Origin: Cyanobacteria bacterium UBA11370
GTDB lineage: Bacteria; Cyanobacteriota; Cyanobacteriia; Cyanobacteriales; Coleofasciculaceae
DNA length: 6,281 nucleotides
Assembly (NCBI GenBank): GCA_003486645.1
Contig: DNGI01000329.1
Span: 1 to 6,281 of the forward strand
Direction of reading: 5' to 3'
Part shown: positions 1 through 6,281 of the stretch, piece after piece
Position numbering within the stretch: the stretch's first letter is position 1
Layout: each line of letters starts with the position of its first letter
Notes under the pieces: generated by a model
What the model was told of the DNA's origin: nothing
Databases searched by the model: none
What the model saw: only the letters and a program-made list of their open reading frames with translations
Position numbers and translations under genes: made by a program

Positions 1-34
1 CCAATGGAAGCAAATATATATTTGCTTCCATTGG
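1..34. repeat. Perfect 34-bp palindrome at window edge
   Basis: Bases 1-17 are the exact reverse complement of bases 18-34. The outer part of each arm is ccaatggaagc and the centre is AT-rich (aaatatatattt). As RNA it would form a long hairpin without mismatches. It is not followed by a T-run on the + strand, so it is not a classical intrinsic terminator in that direction. It could be the 3' hairpin of a gene to the left, a small dispersed palindromic repeat, or the end of a larger inverted repeat cut by the window edge. The dyad is certain; the role is not known. Confidence 0.85.
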
Positions 35-194
35 GATGCTCTCTTGTTCACCGCCTGCCAATTTTGAATTGTACTAACGACACCTGTTAGAACTACCAGC
101 GAAATATTCAATGACCTTAACATAACTGATAACGGACTTCTCTACATAAAGAAATAGAACTCAGCATTTAACTATATCTAAAGCAAGATTCTGG

Positions 195-222
195 AAACCT
201 TATGTCTTCAGAAGGAAGGTTT
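195..222 (+). promoter_or_regulatory. Possible 5' leader hairpin before the rhodanese gene
   Basis: aaacctt (195-201) is complementary to aaggttt (216-222), with a 14-nt loop. The loop itself holds a competing small stem, cttc/gaag (206-214). It lies 56 nt upstream of the ATG at 278. The rest of 35-277 is AT-rich non-coding sequence in which I see no clear sigma-70 promoter and no other gene. A 7-bp stem can occur by chance, so this is a weak call. Confidence 0.2.
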
Positions 223-277
223 AGGATGTGTTCTTTGAGTAAATTTCAAGTGAACCGAATTTAGGAAATCATTCATT

Positions 278-760
278 ATGCCAGACATTGAAAACGCAAT
301 TTTGGAAGCTAAAGACAAGCTTCCTAACGTTACTCCTGTTGAACCTCAACAAATGCCTGAGTCCAGCGCTCAAGCTCTCAAATCCCGTCTTCAATGGGGC
401 GAACCCGCTTTTACTATTTTAGATGTACGCGATCGCACCGCCTTTAATCAAGGTCGGATTATGGGTGCAATGCCAATGCCTATCGATCAATTACCGGATC
501 GCGCCCTAGAAAGTCTCGATAAGAGACGGGAAATTTATATCTACGGTCAAGATGACGAACAAAGCACTCAAGCAGCTAATCAACTGCGGAACGCTGGGTT
601 TGAATCCGTATCGGTTCTCAAAGGCGGACTAGCGTCCTGGAGAGAAATCGGTGGACCAACCGAAGGGTATTCGGAACAACTCGATGCACCTCCCCAGTCT
701 GCCTACAACATTAAAGACCGCCTGCAAGATCACGCTAATGTTACCTCAAAGAATCTATAA
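278..760 (+). CDS. Rhodanese-like domain protein lacking the catalytic Cys
   Basis: A 160-aa cytoplasmic protein with one rhodanese domain at about residues 28-128. Visible hallmarks are the N-terminal rhodanese signature (TILDVRDRTAFNQGRIMGA, 46-64), the strand leading to the active-site loop (REIYIYG, 84-90), and the C-terminal signature (VLKGGLASWREIGGPTEG, 113-130). Active rhodaneses carry Cys directly after the strand IYIY, where they form a persulfide for sulfur transfer. Here that position is Gly90, followed by QDDEQS, and the protein has no cysteine at all. Sulfurtransferase activity is therefore unlikely, and a binding or regulatory role is an inference. The ATG at 278 has an AGGA motif (263-266) 11 nt upstream. 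The gene stands alone, facing the TA pair downstream, and contains a HIP1 octamer at 429-436. The domain call is secure; the function is unknown. Confidence 0.9.
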   Translation: MPDIENAILEAKDKLPNVTPVEPQQMPESSAQALKSRLQWGEPAFTILDVRDRTAFNQGRIMGAMPMPIDQLPDRALESLDKRREIYIYGQDDEQSTQAANQLRNAGFESVSVLKGGLASWREIGGPTEGYSEQLDAPPQSAYNIKDRLQDHANVTSKNL

Positions 761-1048
761 CAGTTGATTAAGATTTGACTTGATGGGAGGCGATCGCTCT
801 TTCTAGATTTTGAGGCTAGATGAAGAGAGCGATCGCATTAACCCGTGTTGCTAATCGCTGTTCGTATCCGATTCTTCTCTTGCTTTTATCCCTACAGGAG
901 AGTTATTTGGCTCTGGCTTATTTGGGTTCTGATGGAATGACAATTCCTTTAACAATTTACCAAATAAATCTCACAGCATTATCACTCCCAGGATACAAAC
1001 CGCTATGGTCATCCCCGTAAAGATGTGCATAGACCGCACTCACTGTAT
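761..1048. other. Convergent intergenic spacer, no supported gene
   Basis: This 288-bp spacer separates the rhodanese gene from the converging PIN-like gene. Apart from the hairpin at 790-836 I find nothing well supported. A + strand open frame at 820-1020 (66 codons) starts inside the hairpin arm, has no good ribosome binding site and resembles no family I know, so it is not called. The minus strand has interrupted open stretches, including 13 hydrophobic codons from 1012 ending in TGA, which are too short to support a gene. Confidence 0.5.
790..836 (+). terminator. HIP1-armed hairpin downstream of the rhodanese gene
   Basis: GCGATCGCTCT (790-800) pairs perfectly with AGAGCGATCGC (826-836), and ctag at 803-806 can pair with ctag at 816-819 inside the loop. 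Each arm starts from a GCGATCGC octamer. It lies 30 nt after the stop at 760, in the spacer between converging genes, so it would fold in transcripts from either strand. There is no T-run after it. A terminator or mRNA-stabilising role is inferred from position. Confidence 0.45.
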
Positions 1049-1411
1049 TTAGGGTAAAGGTAGATTAACAATTCGGTCTTGATACTCGTCTTCTTCAGAC
1101 GCGAGGGCAATCAAAATCAACTCATCAATATTTCCACCAATACTTAAGTTCGGATTCAGGATAAAAATTCCCGGTATATGACGACCTTGATTAATATGGT
1201 CAATCAAATGTGGTGGCATAGAGGTACGATTATTAGTCACCAACACAAAATCATACTCTTCACACCAGAGTAAAATTTCTGGATCTAGTGTACTGCGTGT
1301 AGGTGCGCCCGGATCTCCCACTCTCCAAACAACTAGGCTAGGTTCGCGTCGCATCAATTCAATTTGATACAACCGATCAACATTTTCATCCAGCAGATAG
1401 TTGAGACTCAT
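1049..1411 (-). CDS. DUF5615 PIN-like protein, probable toxin of a TA pair
   Basis: A 120-aa protein of the DUF5615 (COG4634) PIN-like group, predicted ribonuclease-type toxins related to the VapC fold. The family start is visible as YLLDENVD (residues 5-12), with Asp8 and Glu9 in the place of the first metal-binding acids. DPEILLWCEEYDFVLVTNNR (43-62) covers the central helix and strand; this branch has TNNR where other members have a T-x-D-x-D-F motif. The C-terminal part is GRHIPGIFIL (77-86). It starts at ATG 1411 with a purine-rich GAGGGAG just upstream, inside the end of the DUF433 gene (26-bp overlap), which indicates translational coupling. Family knowledge pairs DUF5615 with DUF433 as a predicted TA module. 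Toxicity and target RNA are not shown by the sequence. Length is normal and no truncation is seen. Confidence 0.85.
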   Translation of the reverse strand: MSLNYLLDENVDRLYQIELMRREPSLVVWRVGDPGAPTRSTLDPEILLWCEEYDFVLVTNNRTSMPPHLIDHINQGRHIPGIFILNPNLSIGGNIDELILIALASEEDEYQDRIVNLPLP

Positions 1412-1739
1412 TCTCCCTCTTCATTGCTGCTCTTTCTGCTCTCAGTTTCCGCAGTTTTTCCGAAACTGGTGGGGGGTTACGTTTTTGTTCTTCTCTAGCT
1501 CTGTGACCATGCTCTAACCAATTAGCAATGTAATCACTAACGTCTTCTTTATTATGCAAATAATAAAGAATCGTAGCGTAAACCTGCTCCAGATTAACCG
1601 ATGGGTAAGATTGAGTAATTTCCTCTGGAGTGCGACAGCGATGAATGAAATCATACAGGATAGTCTCAATTCCTACCCGCGTACCTTTAACGCGAATATC
1701 ATCAGGACGTTGAAAATCAAAGTAATCTTCTAGTTGCAT
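1386..1739 (-). CDS. DUF433 family protein, probable antitoxin
   Basis: A 117-aa protein with an N-terminal DUF433 (COG2442) winged-helix-like domain at about residues 1-70. Visible motifs are DDIRVKGTRVGIETILYDF (13-31) and a second segment containing TPEEITQSYPSVNLEQVYAT (37-56). Residues 78-112 are a highly charged Arg/Lys/Glu tail that may contact the toxin. It is the first gene of the pair and its 3' end overlaps the DUF5615 gene by 26 bp. I chose ATG 1739 because the protein then begins MQLEDYFDF, as I recall for cyanobacterial relatives. The catch is that the AAGGAG motif (1740-1745) touches the ATG with no spacer. An in-frame TTG at 1763 would add eight residues but has no visible Shine-Dalgarno sequence. 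Role as antitoxin and autorepressor is inferred from family and gene order. Confidence 0.83.
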   Translation of the reverse strand: MQLEDYFDFQRPDDIRVKGTRVGIETILYDFIHRCRTPEEITQSYPSVNLEQVYATILYYLHNKEDVSDYIANWLEHGHRAREEQKRNPPPVSEKLRKLRAERAAMKRENESQLSAG

Positions 1740-1763
1740 CTCCTTAAGCCTCAAAAACGACAA

Positions 1764-1824
1764 AGGTAATTCTGACTCAATTTTATATGTTTATATTGTG
1801 CAGTTTAGATGTACATTATTTCAA
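1764..1824 (-). promoter_or_regulatory. Probable promoter/operator of the DUF433-DUF5615 pair
   Basis: This short AT-rich gap precedes the DUF433 gene. Read on the minus strand it has TATAAA/TATAAAAT-like stretches suitable as a -10 region, and the perfect 8-bp palindrome ATGTACAT at 1809-1816, a possible operator half. No good -35 is seen. The next gene on the same strand stops at 1825, so readthrough from it is also possible. Assignment rests on position and composition only. Confidence 0.3.
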
Positions 1825-2106
1825 CTAAGACCTCAATCTCGTATTAATTTCTATACGACTGAGTAAGTCAACAACCGCTATTAATCCTTGTGTAGAAATG
1901 TAGACTAACACACAAGCAAACCCTACTTGTAACAACAATAACAACAGAGGGAGAGAGAGCTGGAGTCCAGGTGCAGCAATTCTAAGCGAACCAATAAAGA
2001 CAAGGCTGAAGACGACTACAAGAGCATATCCCAAATACTGGATTACCCTCAAAATTGAAATAAATCTTGTGTAAAGTCTACCCTGCTCGGAATTACCTTG
2101 TGTCAT
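1825..2106 (-). CDS. Small two-helix membrane protein, function unknown
   Basis: A 93-aa protein with a short polar N-terminus (residues 1-13) and two hydrophobic segments, about 18-40 (ILRVIQYLGYALVVVFSLVF) and about 50-72, the latter with a run of six leucines. The short soluble tail is LLSRIEINTRLRS (81-93). The two segments are joined by a tight turn near SLRIAAPGLQ, so both termini probably face the same side of the membrane, likely the cytoplasm given the Arg-rich ends. The tail resembles that of small cyanobacterial membrane proteins with a C-terminal 'LLxRIExNTR' motif (DUF4282-like), but this is a loose impression and not a family call. The ribosome binding site before ATG 2106 is weak. 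It sits 94 bp downstream of chlB on the same strand, with a hairpin between. Confidence 0.7.
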   Translation of the reverse strand: MTQGNSEQGRLYTRFISILRVIQYLGYALVVVFSLVFIGSLRIAAPGLQLSLPLLLLLLQVGFACVLVYISTQGLIAVVDLLSRIEINTRLRS

Positions 2107-2133
2107 TTCTAGCTATCTCTTACTTATACAACA

Positions 2134-2165
2134 ATGAGAGTGCCCCACGCTAGGAACACTCTCAT
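2134..2165 (-). terminator. Stem-loop between chlB and the membrane-protein gene
   Basis: atgagagtg (2134-2142) pairs perfectly with cactctcat (2157-2165), with a 14-nt loop in which further C/G pairs are possible. In the chlB direction it lies about 35 nt after the stop codon and is followed by TGTTGTAT, a weak U-rich stretch. It most likely marks the chlB 3' end or attenuates readthrough into the gene starting at 2106. Confidence 0.5.
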
Positions 2166-2200
2166 ACTAATTCATGGGAGCCGTTTGCTAATTAATTTAT

Positions 2201-3727
2201 TTAAGCACCCACAGCTTCTTTCGCCGCGTACATTACCTCAAGGGTAATTTCATTAAAGCCTCGTTCACGAGCAAATTTTTCAGTATTGCGCTTCACTTTA
2301 CCGCGCACAAAACCAGGAACTTTATTTAGTTCTGCTTGAGCTTCCTTATTCCAATTCAAGTCAGAATCAGCAGAAATTCCCTTATGAATCACTTCCTTGG
2401 TATCATGTCCACCGAAGATTTCCAGCAGGTGATCTTCCATTCCCAAGGTAAAGGAATTATAGACTAAATCAGCAATTTGGTTCGTCCCTTCATACCCCAT
2501 AAACGGTTTATAACCAATGGGGAAGTTTTGAATATGAATCGGTGCAGCAATCACACCACAAGGAATATCTAATCGCTTACCAACATGGCGCTCCATCTGA
2601 GTACCAAAGATAGCAGACGGTTCGATCCGTGCGATCGCATCCCCAATTGCACCGTTATCATCACTAATCAAAATCTCATCGCAGTATTCACTCACTTGTT
2701 CCCGGAACCAATCGGCATCATACTTACAGTACGTTCCTGCTAAAACCACATGAATTCCCATTTCCCGCGCCAGAACTTTCGTCATCGCCGCCGCGTGGGT
2801 ATTATCCCCAAACACAACAGCCTTTTTACCCGTTAAATTCTGACAGTCAATCGAGCGAGAAAACCAAGCTGCTTGTGAAACATAAAGCGTTTGATTTTCG
2901 ATAAATTCTTCATAATTAACATCCGCACCTTGAGCATTAAGAATCTGCTGAATCTTGCGAATACAACGCGCAGTTTCTACCACACCCATTGGCGTGATAT
3001 CAACATAAGGTGTCCCGAATTGTTCTTCAAGATAACGCGCACTCATCATACCGATTTCCCGATACGGTATTAAATTAAACCAAGCGCGAGGTAGATTCTT
3101 TAGATTATTAACCGAAGCACCTTCTGGAATAACTTCATTGACTTCAATACCCAAATCTGCCATTAACCGCTTTAACTCAGTGCAGTCATGTTGGTTGTGG
3201 AAACCGAGGGTAGAAATCCCGATAATATTAACAGAAGGTTTTTCGGTTTTGCCTTCAGGTAATTCGCCTTTTCTTCGAGCTTTTTCGATATAATATTGAA
3301 CGATTTGATCAAGGGTGCGATCGGCGGCTTGCAGTTCATTAACCCGATAGTGATTTACATCTGCCAGCATCACATCCGCTTTCGCTTCAATCTGGGCGCG
3401 TTCTACGAAATTATTCAGGTCTTCTTGTAAAATGCTGGATGTGCAAGTTGGGGTTAAAACAATCAAATCGGGAGTTTCCTCCTGATCTTTGCGGGTGATA
3501 TTATCCACCACTTTTTCTTGAGAACCCCGTGCTAAAACGTTCCGATCCACGATACTCGCCGTCACTGGGGTGTAGTCCCGCTCCCGTTCTAGCATAGAGC
3601 GCATGACATTGAAATAATCATCGCCCAGAGGCGCGTGCATGATGGCGTGGACGTTTTTAAAGGAACTGGCTATGCGGAGAGTGCCGATATGTGCTGGGCC
3701 TGCATACATCCAGTAAGCCAATTTCAT
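2201..3727 (-). CDS. chlB: Light-independent protochlorophyllide reductase subunit B
   Basis: ChlB, 508 aa, the usual cyanobacterial length. With ChlN it forms the catalytic NB-protein of dark-operative protochlorophyllide oxidoreductase (DPOR). Given electrons from the iron protein ChlL, this reduces ring D of protochlorophyllide to chlorophyllide a without light; the complex is nitrogenase-like and oxygen-sensitive. Visible features are the N-terminus [15 protein letters not shown], Asp36 in APLGDDYF (the unusual Asp ligand of the 4Fe-4S cluster, the three Cys coming from ChlN), and Asp294 in [11 protein letters not shown], matching the proposed proton donor. Gly429-Met430 is the substrate-site pair, and a C-terminal PCP_red domain spans about 458-505. 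ATG 3727 is chosen over the in-frame TTG 3859 because it gives the conserved start and has AAGGGAG 10 nt upstream. chlL and chlN are not in the window. No damage is seen. Confidence 0.98.
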   Translation of the reverse strand: MKLAYWMYAGPAHIGTLRIASSFKNVHAIMHAPLGDDYFNVMRSMLERERDYTPVTASIVDRNVLARGSQEKVVDNITRKDQEETPDLIVLTPTCTSSILQEDLNNFVERAQIEAKADVMLADVNHYRVNELQAADRTLDQIVQYYIEKARRKGELPEGKTEKPSVNIIGISTLGFHNQHDCTELKRLMADLGIEVNEVIPEGASVNNLKNLPRAWFNLIPYREIGMMSARYLEEQFGTPYVDITPMGVVETARCIRKIQQILNAQGADVNYEEFIENQTLYVSQAAWFSRSIDCQNLTGKKAVVFGDNTHAAAMTKVLAREMGIHVVLAGTYCKYDADWFREQVSEYCDEILISDDNGAIGDAIARIEPSAIFGTQMERHVGKRLDIPCGVIAAPIHIQNFPIGYKPFMGYEGTNQIADLVYNSFTLGMEDHLLEIFGGHDTKEVIHKGISADSDLNWNKEAQAELNKVPGFVRGKVKRNTEKFARERGFNEITLEVMYAAKEAVGA

Positions 3728-4060
3728 ACTAACTTTTCTCCCTTGTAGTGTTCGCGGAAAGCTAAATTTTGGTTGGTGAGTTTTGAAGTCGTTTCTGATT
3801 TTCTCAGACTTGTAGCACTTTTGTGAGTAGGGACTAATTCGGGGTTTAGAGGTGAGCAAATGCCCAACTGTCCTTACTGACTGGGGTTTAGTGTAGGACT
3901 AAAACAACACTAATGTTGTTTTACTGAAATGATTCTTAATGTTTTGCGAAATTTCTCAATGTTGGTGTTTGGGTGAGAGCGATCGCAATTTCAATGCCTT
4001 CGACTTATGACTTGTCCAAAAATAAACCCGCATTTATGTTGTTGATCTCGCTGAATTAGG
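3728..4060 (-). promoter_or_regulatory. chlB upstream region with direct repeats and dyads
   Basis: This 333-bp stretch between chlB and the toxin remnant holds no gene. It carries the chlB ribosome binding site (AAGGGAG on the minus strand, 3738-3744). It also carries the 9-mer ggggtttag twice (3841-3849 and 3883-3891, 42 bp apart), ggactaa twice (3831-3837 and 3896-3902), a 10-bp-arm hairpin at 3900-3923, and a HIP1 octamer at 3979-3986. The repeats lie about 100-200 bp upstream of the chlB start, where a promoter and operators would be expected. I could not identify a convincing -10/-35 pair or a GTA-N8-TAC NtcA site. Confidence 0.45.
3900..3923. repeat. Perfect hairpin/dyad upstream of chlB
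   Basis: taaaacaaca (3900-3909) and tgttgtttta (3914-3923) are exact inverted copies with a 4-nt loop, ctaa. A competing stem exists: ttagtgt (3888-3894) with acactaa (3907-3913), which uses part of the same left arm. As DNA it could be an operator. As RNA from the upstream TA operon it could act as a weak terminator, since the 3' arm on the minus strand ends in TTTTA. The base pairing is seen; the role is inference. Confidence 0.6.
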
Positions 4061-4255
4061 CTAAAATGTCAAGTTAAAATATAGAAACAATATCAAAGAG
4101 TAAAATTTTAATTGGTGTGCCTTTAAAGCTGGAGTAAACGGATCAGCGATCTGCAATCCTAGAACCTCAAAAATTTTTGTCTCTAACTGAGGATTTTTGC
4201 GAACAACTCGCTTAAATGCACGCCGAAAACTACTATCCCAAACCAGAGTTCTCAT
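4061..4255 (-). pseudogene. Truncated RelE/YafQ-type toxin, internally deleted
   Basis: The first 50 codons match the start of RelE/ParE-superfamily toxins of the YafQ type (ribosome-dependent mRNA interferases): MRTLVWDSSFRRAFKR, then NPQLETKIFEVLGL and DPFTPALKAHQLK (38-50). Relatives are about 85-95 aa and continue with a Gly/Trp-containing core and end in a LxDIGTHDEVY-like strand. Here the frame instead runs into FYSLILFLYFNLTF and stops at 64 codons. In another frame on the same strand, 4106-4074 reads ILLFDIVSIF and a stop, resembling the lost C-terminal strand. This suggests deletion of roughly 30 codons plus a frameshift. The catalytic C-terminal residues are missing, so the toxin is probably inactive. 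Its ATG overlaps the antitoxin stop (ATGA), the normal TA arrangement, so the start is secure. Confidence 0.72.
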
Positions 4256-4632
4256 TCTTGACTGAGTAAATCTGCCTGTAGGTCAGCCAGTGTACCACGT
4301 TTAGCTATACCCGCTTTAAGTGCTTCCATCGTTTGTGCGGCATTTCTAGCAATTTCCTCATACCGTTGTTCAACGCGTCTTTTATAAATCAGTTCCAGTA
4401 GTAAGCGACGCTGTGCTGTTGCAAATTCATGAAAAGAACGAAACTTCCCTATTTCAAAATCATCGAGTCCTTGCTGAATGCCCTTAATCGTATTGTCTAA
4501 GTCTTGCGCTTCCCATTCCAAGACGCTGGCTAACAATTCAGATGCAACTAGGCTAACATCTTGACCTTGCTGCGCTGCTTTCTCATGCAGTCTTGCTTCT
4601 AACTCTGGGCTAAGGGAAACTACTATTGTCAT
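4252..4632 (-). CDS. Ribbon-helix-helix antitoxin with extended C-terminus
   Basis: A 126-aa protein. Residues 1-42 look like a CopG/MetJ-type ribbon-helix-helix DNA-binding domain: a beta strand (TIVVSLS, 2-8), helix A (PELEARLHEKAAQQG, 9-23) and helix B (VSLVASELLASVLEW, 26-40). Residues 46-76, including GLDDFEIGKFRSFHEFATAQ, resemble the toxin-binding tail of short RHH antitoxins. A further 50 residues (77-126, with RVEQRYEEIARNAAQTMEAL) form a predicted charged helical extension, so it is longer than most RHH antitoxins. It precedes the toxin remnant with a 4-bp ATGA overlap. AGGAA lies about 10 nt upstream of ATG 4632, and a 66-bp dyad lies just beyond, so autoregulation is likely. The frame is intact although the toxin is not. 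Confidence 0.85.
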   Translation of the reverse strand: MTIVVSLSPELEARLHEKAAQQGQDVSLVASELLASVLEWEAQDLDNTIKGIQQGLDDFEIGKFRSFHEFATAQRRLLLELIYKRRVEQRYEEIARNAAQTMEALKAGIAKRGTLADLQADLLSQE

Positions 4633-4643
4633 GGATGTAATTC

Positions 4644-4709
4644 CTATCGCATCAAGCTTGTGACAACGATCTTAGCAAGAATGTCACTGACTTAAGCTTC
4701 AAACGATAG
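4644..4709. promoter_or_regulatory. Imperfect 66-bp dyad, likely antitoxin operator
   Basis: All matches share one centre between 4676 and 4677. ctatcg (4644-4649) pairs with cgatag (4704-4709), and aagctt (4654-4659) with aagctt (4694-4699), at equal spacing. Shorter matches follow inward (4664-4665 with 4688-4689, 4668-4669 with 4684-4685, 4672-4673 with 4680-4681). About 20 of 33 positions match. A second, offset pair gtgac/gtcac (4660-4664, 4683-4687) overlaps it. It begins 12 bp upstream of the antitoxin ATG, where RHH antitoxins normally bind palindromes to repress their own operon. Confidence 0.5.
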
Positions 4710-4732
4710 CTAAAAGCCTTGAAAATTCCTAG

Positions 4733-4749
4733 GGTAGGCACTGCCCACC
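4733..4749. repeat. Short GC-rich interrupted palindrome (REP-like)
   Basis: ggtaggca (4733-4740) and tgcccacc (4742-4749) are inverted with one mismatch around a single central C. The type GGTGGGCA-N-TGCC(C/T)ACC is, to my recollection, a frequent dispersed short repeat in cyanobacterial intergenic DNA. That frequency cannot be tested inside this window, where it occurs once. Confidence 0.4.
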
Positions 4750-4810
4750 ATCCTTCTGCCTTACAGCCTTTCTTCGGTAATTTCCCCATCTTCTAGTCTT
4801 CACAGTAACT

Positions 4811-4844
4811 TTATGAAATTTCTGCAAATTTTATCAAATTTCTG
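4811..4844. repeat. 14-mer direct repeat with 20-bp period
   Basis: ttatgaaatttctg (4811-4824) and ttatcaaatttctg (4831-4844) differ at one base and start exactly 20 bp apart, close to two helical turns. The spacer also contains caaatt. This is the arrangement expected of tandem half-sites for a dimeric regulator. It lies 330 bp upstream of the PEP-CTERM gene, which is rather far for a basal promoter. Confidence 0.5.
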
Positions 4845-5023
4845 AGTTGGAAACGACCCGAACCCTTTAATTGGCAAGATATTCAGCTAATTTTTTCCTT
4901 TAACTCTCAACTATTCCCAATTTAAAGTTTATGTAAAAACCCAACAATAGGTCTTGCAAAAAATCGGGGGGGTGAACAATGAATTCATGAGATTGAAATT
5001 GAAGAGCAAAAAAAAACAATTAA

Positions 5024-5046
5024 TTTAACTTTTACTCAAAGTTAAA
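5024..5046. repeat. Inverted repeat upstream of the PEP-CTERM gene (I)
   Basis: tttaacttt (5024-5032) and aaagttaaa (5038-5046) are perfect 9-bp inverted arms around tactc. The short loop and AT-rich arms suit a protein-binding dyad better than an RNA hairpin. It is 130 bp upstream of the ATG at 5176. Confidence 0.55.
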
Positions 5047-5066
5047 CTCTTTAATTTATCTCCTTG

Positions 5067-5089
5067 AATAAGACAAAATAAGTCTTATT
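5067..5089. repeat. Inverted repeat upstream of the PEP-CTERM gene (II)
   Basis: aataagac (5067-5074) and gtcttatt (5082-5089) are perfect 8-bp inverted arms with a 7-nt loop. aataag recurs at 5077-5082, so a second, overlapping dyad (aataag-t-cttatt, 5077-5089) can form with the same right arm. It lies 21 bp after inverted repeat I and 87 bp before the start codon, where an operator or a 5' leader structure would be expected. Confidence 0.55.
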
Positions 5090-5175
5090 TGAAGAGACAA
5101 TAAACCCGAAAACGGCGCTCTAGTCAAACTCAATATCCGCATAAATCCTCAAGTCAGTCACTAGGAAATCAAACA

Positions 5176-5889
5176 ATGAAAACTCTACTCACCAAAATCA
5201 CGATTGCCACTGTTGCTGGTGCTGCTCTCAGCTTAGGTGTAATGGATGTTAATCCTGCTCAAGCCGATACAGTAATTGATACAACTCCAAGCTGGGACGG
5301 CACAAGTGAGATTACTATTTTTGGTGAACCCGATACTGCCACCTACGGACAAACCTTTACGGTAGGCAGCGATAATATTCTGAATGACTTTACTTTTTTC
5401 CTTAATGACTTTAGCGATCCCGATGCAATTGACTTTGCCGCTTATGTGATGGCATGGGACGGGACTAAAGCGACGGGTAGTATTCTTTATCAGAGTGGCC
5501 CCCAATCAACGACTGGTGCATCCGGCATGGAGCAGTTTACCTTTAATACAGGGGGTATTAGTTTAACTTCAGGTCAAAAGTATGTGGCATTTCTTAGTGC
5601 TTCAAACTTCTTTGATGGAATTGACGGTTTGGGGAGTATGGGATTACCTTTTTCTGATGTCTATGCTGGAGGAGATTTTGTCTACTACAACAACGGATCT
5701 GACTTCAGTGCCCTGACAACAAATGGTTGGGATTGTACCGAATGTGGTTTCGGTGATGCTGCTTTCAAAGCCACATTTACCTCTGCTCAATCCGTTCCTG
5801 AACCTGCTTCAGTACTAGGTCTTTTGACTGTGAGTGCTTTGGGTACTGCTGCTAAATTTAAGGGTAACAAGAAAGAAAAAGCTGAGTAG
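5176..5889 (+). CDS. Secreted PEP-CTERM sorting-domain protein
   Basis: A 237-aa exported protein of unknown function. Residues 1-30 form a Sec signal peptide: MKTLLTKIT, a hydrophobic core, then a likely signal-peptidase site at PAQA-D. The mature part (31-203) is acidic, rich in Asp, Gly, Ser, Thr and aromatic residues, and probably a beta sandwich. It has a single pair of cysteines in CTEC (187-190) that may form a disulfide or bind metal. The C-terminus has the PEP-CTERM signal: VPEPAS (207-212), a hydrophobic stretch (about 213-225) and a basic end (KFKGNKKEK, 227-235). Family knowledge says exosortase processes such proteins for surface or matrix location; no exosortase is in the window. 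ATG 5176 has AGGAA at 5163-5167. It is monocistronic, with a terminator at 5917. Confidence 0.92.
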   Translation: MKTLLTKITIATVAGAALSLGVMDVNPAQADTVIDTTPSWDGTSEITIFGEPDTATYGQTFTVGSDNILNDFTFFLNDFSDPDAIDFAAYVMAWDGTKATGSILYQSGPQSTTGASGMEQFTFNTGGISLTSGQKYVAFLSASNFFDGIDGLGSMGLPFSDVYAGGDFVYYNNGSDFSALTTNGWDCTECGFGDAAFKATFTSAQSVPEPASVLGLLTVSALGTAAKFKGNKKEKAE

Positions 5890-5916
5890 TAGAATCCCTT
5901 GAATTGAAAGGACAAG

Positions 5917-5948
5917 ATCCCGGACTTCTTAGAGAAGTCGGGGATTTT
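5917..5948 (+). terminator. Intrinsic terminator of the PEP-CTERM gene
   Basis: Bases 5917-5929 (atcccggacttct) pair with 5933-5945 (agaagtcggggat) at 12 of 13 positions around a 3-nt loop, followed by TTTTATAC-type sequence. This is a strong rho-independent terminator 27 nt after the stop. The stem core gacttct...agaagtcggggat is, from memory, a very common dispersed hairpin in many cyanobacterial genomes, so it may also be a mobile or copied repeat used as a terminator. Confidence 0.8.
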
Positions 5949-6023
5949 ATACTTAATTTCCATAATCAGTTTCTTGCCTTTTCACTCACAGAATTATTCA
6001 ATTTACCCAACCCTTCATTTACC

Positions 6024-6281
6024 CTAGCCTAAATTATCCGGCTCAACTCCCAGCGATCGCAACATTTCCGTTAACTGCTGTACCCGTTGGCGTTCCTCCG
6101 TTAGGGCTATTTCCATCTGTTCAGCACGAAGGCGTTCCTCCTCCGCACGCAGGCGTTCCTGCTCTGCGCGATGACGTTCCACCTCCGCTGTTTCCGAACC
6201 AATCAGCAATAAATTTCCTTCTTTATCCCACCAGCGCAACCACAATTGCTCCTGATTCTGATAACTTCCCTGCCATAAACC
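6024..6281 (-). CDS. C-terminal part of a Uma2-family (DUF820) protein
   Basis: Partial: the frame is open to the right edge of the window, giving 85 visible residues, and the start lies outside. The first visible part (GLWQGSYQNQ, then LWLRWWDKEGNLLL, 13-26) matches the end of the Uma2 domain, a restriction-endonuclease-like PD-(D/E)XK fold that is greatly expanded in cyanobacteria. Residues 31-76 form a charged coiled coil containing three seven-residue repeats, R-(H/L)-R-A-E-x-x (36-56). The end, LRSLGVEPDNL (74-84), is the usual terminal motif of these proteins. The catalytic core is outside the window, so activity cannot be judged. The role of the family (DNA cleavage or mobile-element association) is not settled. 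A HIP1 octamer lies at 6053-6060. A TTG at 6245 is internal, not the start. Confidence 0.87.
   Translation of the reverse strand, partial: GLWQGSYQNQEQLWLRWWDKEGNLLLIGSETAEVERHRAEQERLRAEEERLRAEQMEIALTEERQRVQQLTEMLRSLGVEPDNLG

Larger units (their letters stand above)
4633..5175. other. Divergent intergenic region rich in repeats, no gene
   Basis: This 543-bp gap separates the minus-strand TA locus from the plus-strand PEP-CTERM gene, so it should hold promoters for both. From left to right it contains the antitoxin dyad (4644-4709), a small GC-rich interrupted palindrome (4733-4749), a 14-mer direct repeat (4811-4844), a run of seven G (4966-4972), an A9 tract (5009-5017) and two inverted repeats (5024-5046, 5067-5089). 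I see no convincing coding frame: the only open stretch with an ATG near the G-run, at 4986, is 13 codons of mostly Lys and Leu. Confidence 0.55.

Overview
The window is almost certainly cyanobacterial chromosome. It carries chlB, a subunit of the dark-operative protochlorophyllide reductase that only phototrophs have. It also has six copies of the octamer GCGATCGC (the HIP1 motif, starting at 429, 790, 829, 2631, 3979 and 6053), where chance would give about 0.1 in this length. A PEP-CTERM secreted protein, a Uma2-family gene and two toxin-antitoxin-type pairs fit a filamentous or mat-forming cyanobacterium with a repeat-rich genome. I cannot name the genus from the sequence.

Layout, left to right. 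1-34 is a perfect 34-bp palindrome at the window edge. 278-760 (+) encodes a small rhodanese-fold protein whose catalytic cysteine position is glycine. 761-1048 is a convergent spacer with a hairpin built from two HIP1 octamers. 1049-1739 (-) is a two-gene unit with overlapping reading frames, a DUF433 antitoxin-like protein followed by a DUF5615 PIN-like protein. 1825-2106 (-) is a two-helix membrane protein of unknown role. 2201-3727 (-) is full-length chlB (508 aa), preceded by a 333-bp region with direct repeats and dyads. 4061-4632 (-) is a second toxin-antitoxin locus: an intact ribbon-helix-helix antitoxin with a long C-terminal tail, overlapping by 4 bp a RelE/YafQ-type toxin that appears inactivated by an internal deletion. 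4633-5175 is a 543-bp divergent intergenic region with a 66-bp imperfect dyad in front of the antitoxin and several repeats in front of the next gene. 5176-5889 (+) is a secreted PEP-CTERM protein with a strong terminator at 5917-5948. From 6024 to the right edge (-) is the coiled-coil C-terminus of a Uma2-family protein.

There is no sign that these genes form one pathway. chlB is a core metabolic gene, and the genes around it are mainly accessory (TA modules, Uma2, PEP-CTERM). The most notable points are the decayed toxin beside an intact, probably self-regulated antitoxin, the cysteine-less rhodanese, and the dyad and repeat clusters upstream of chlB and of the PEP-CTERM gene. I did not find a convincing new multi-gene system. 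There are no rRNA or tRNA genes, CRISPR arrays or transposase genes that I can recognise.
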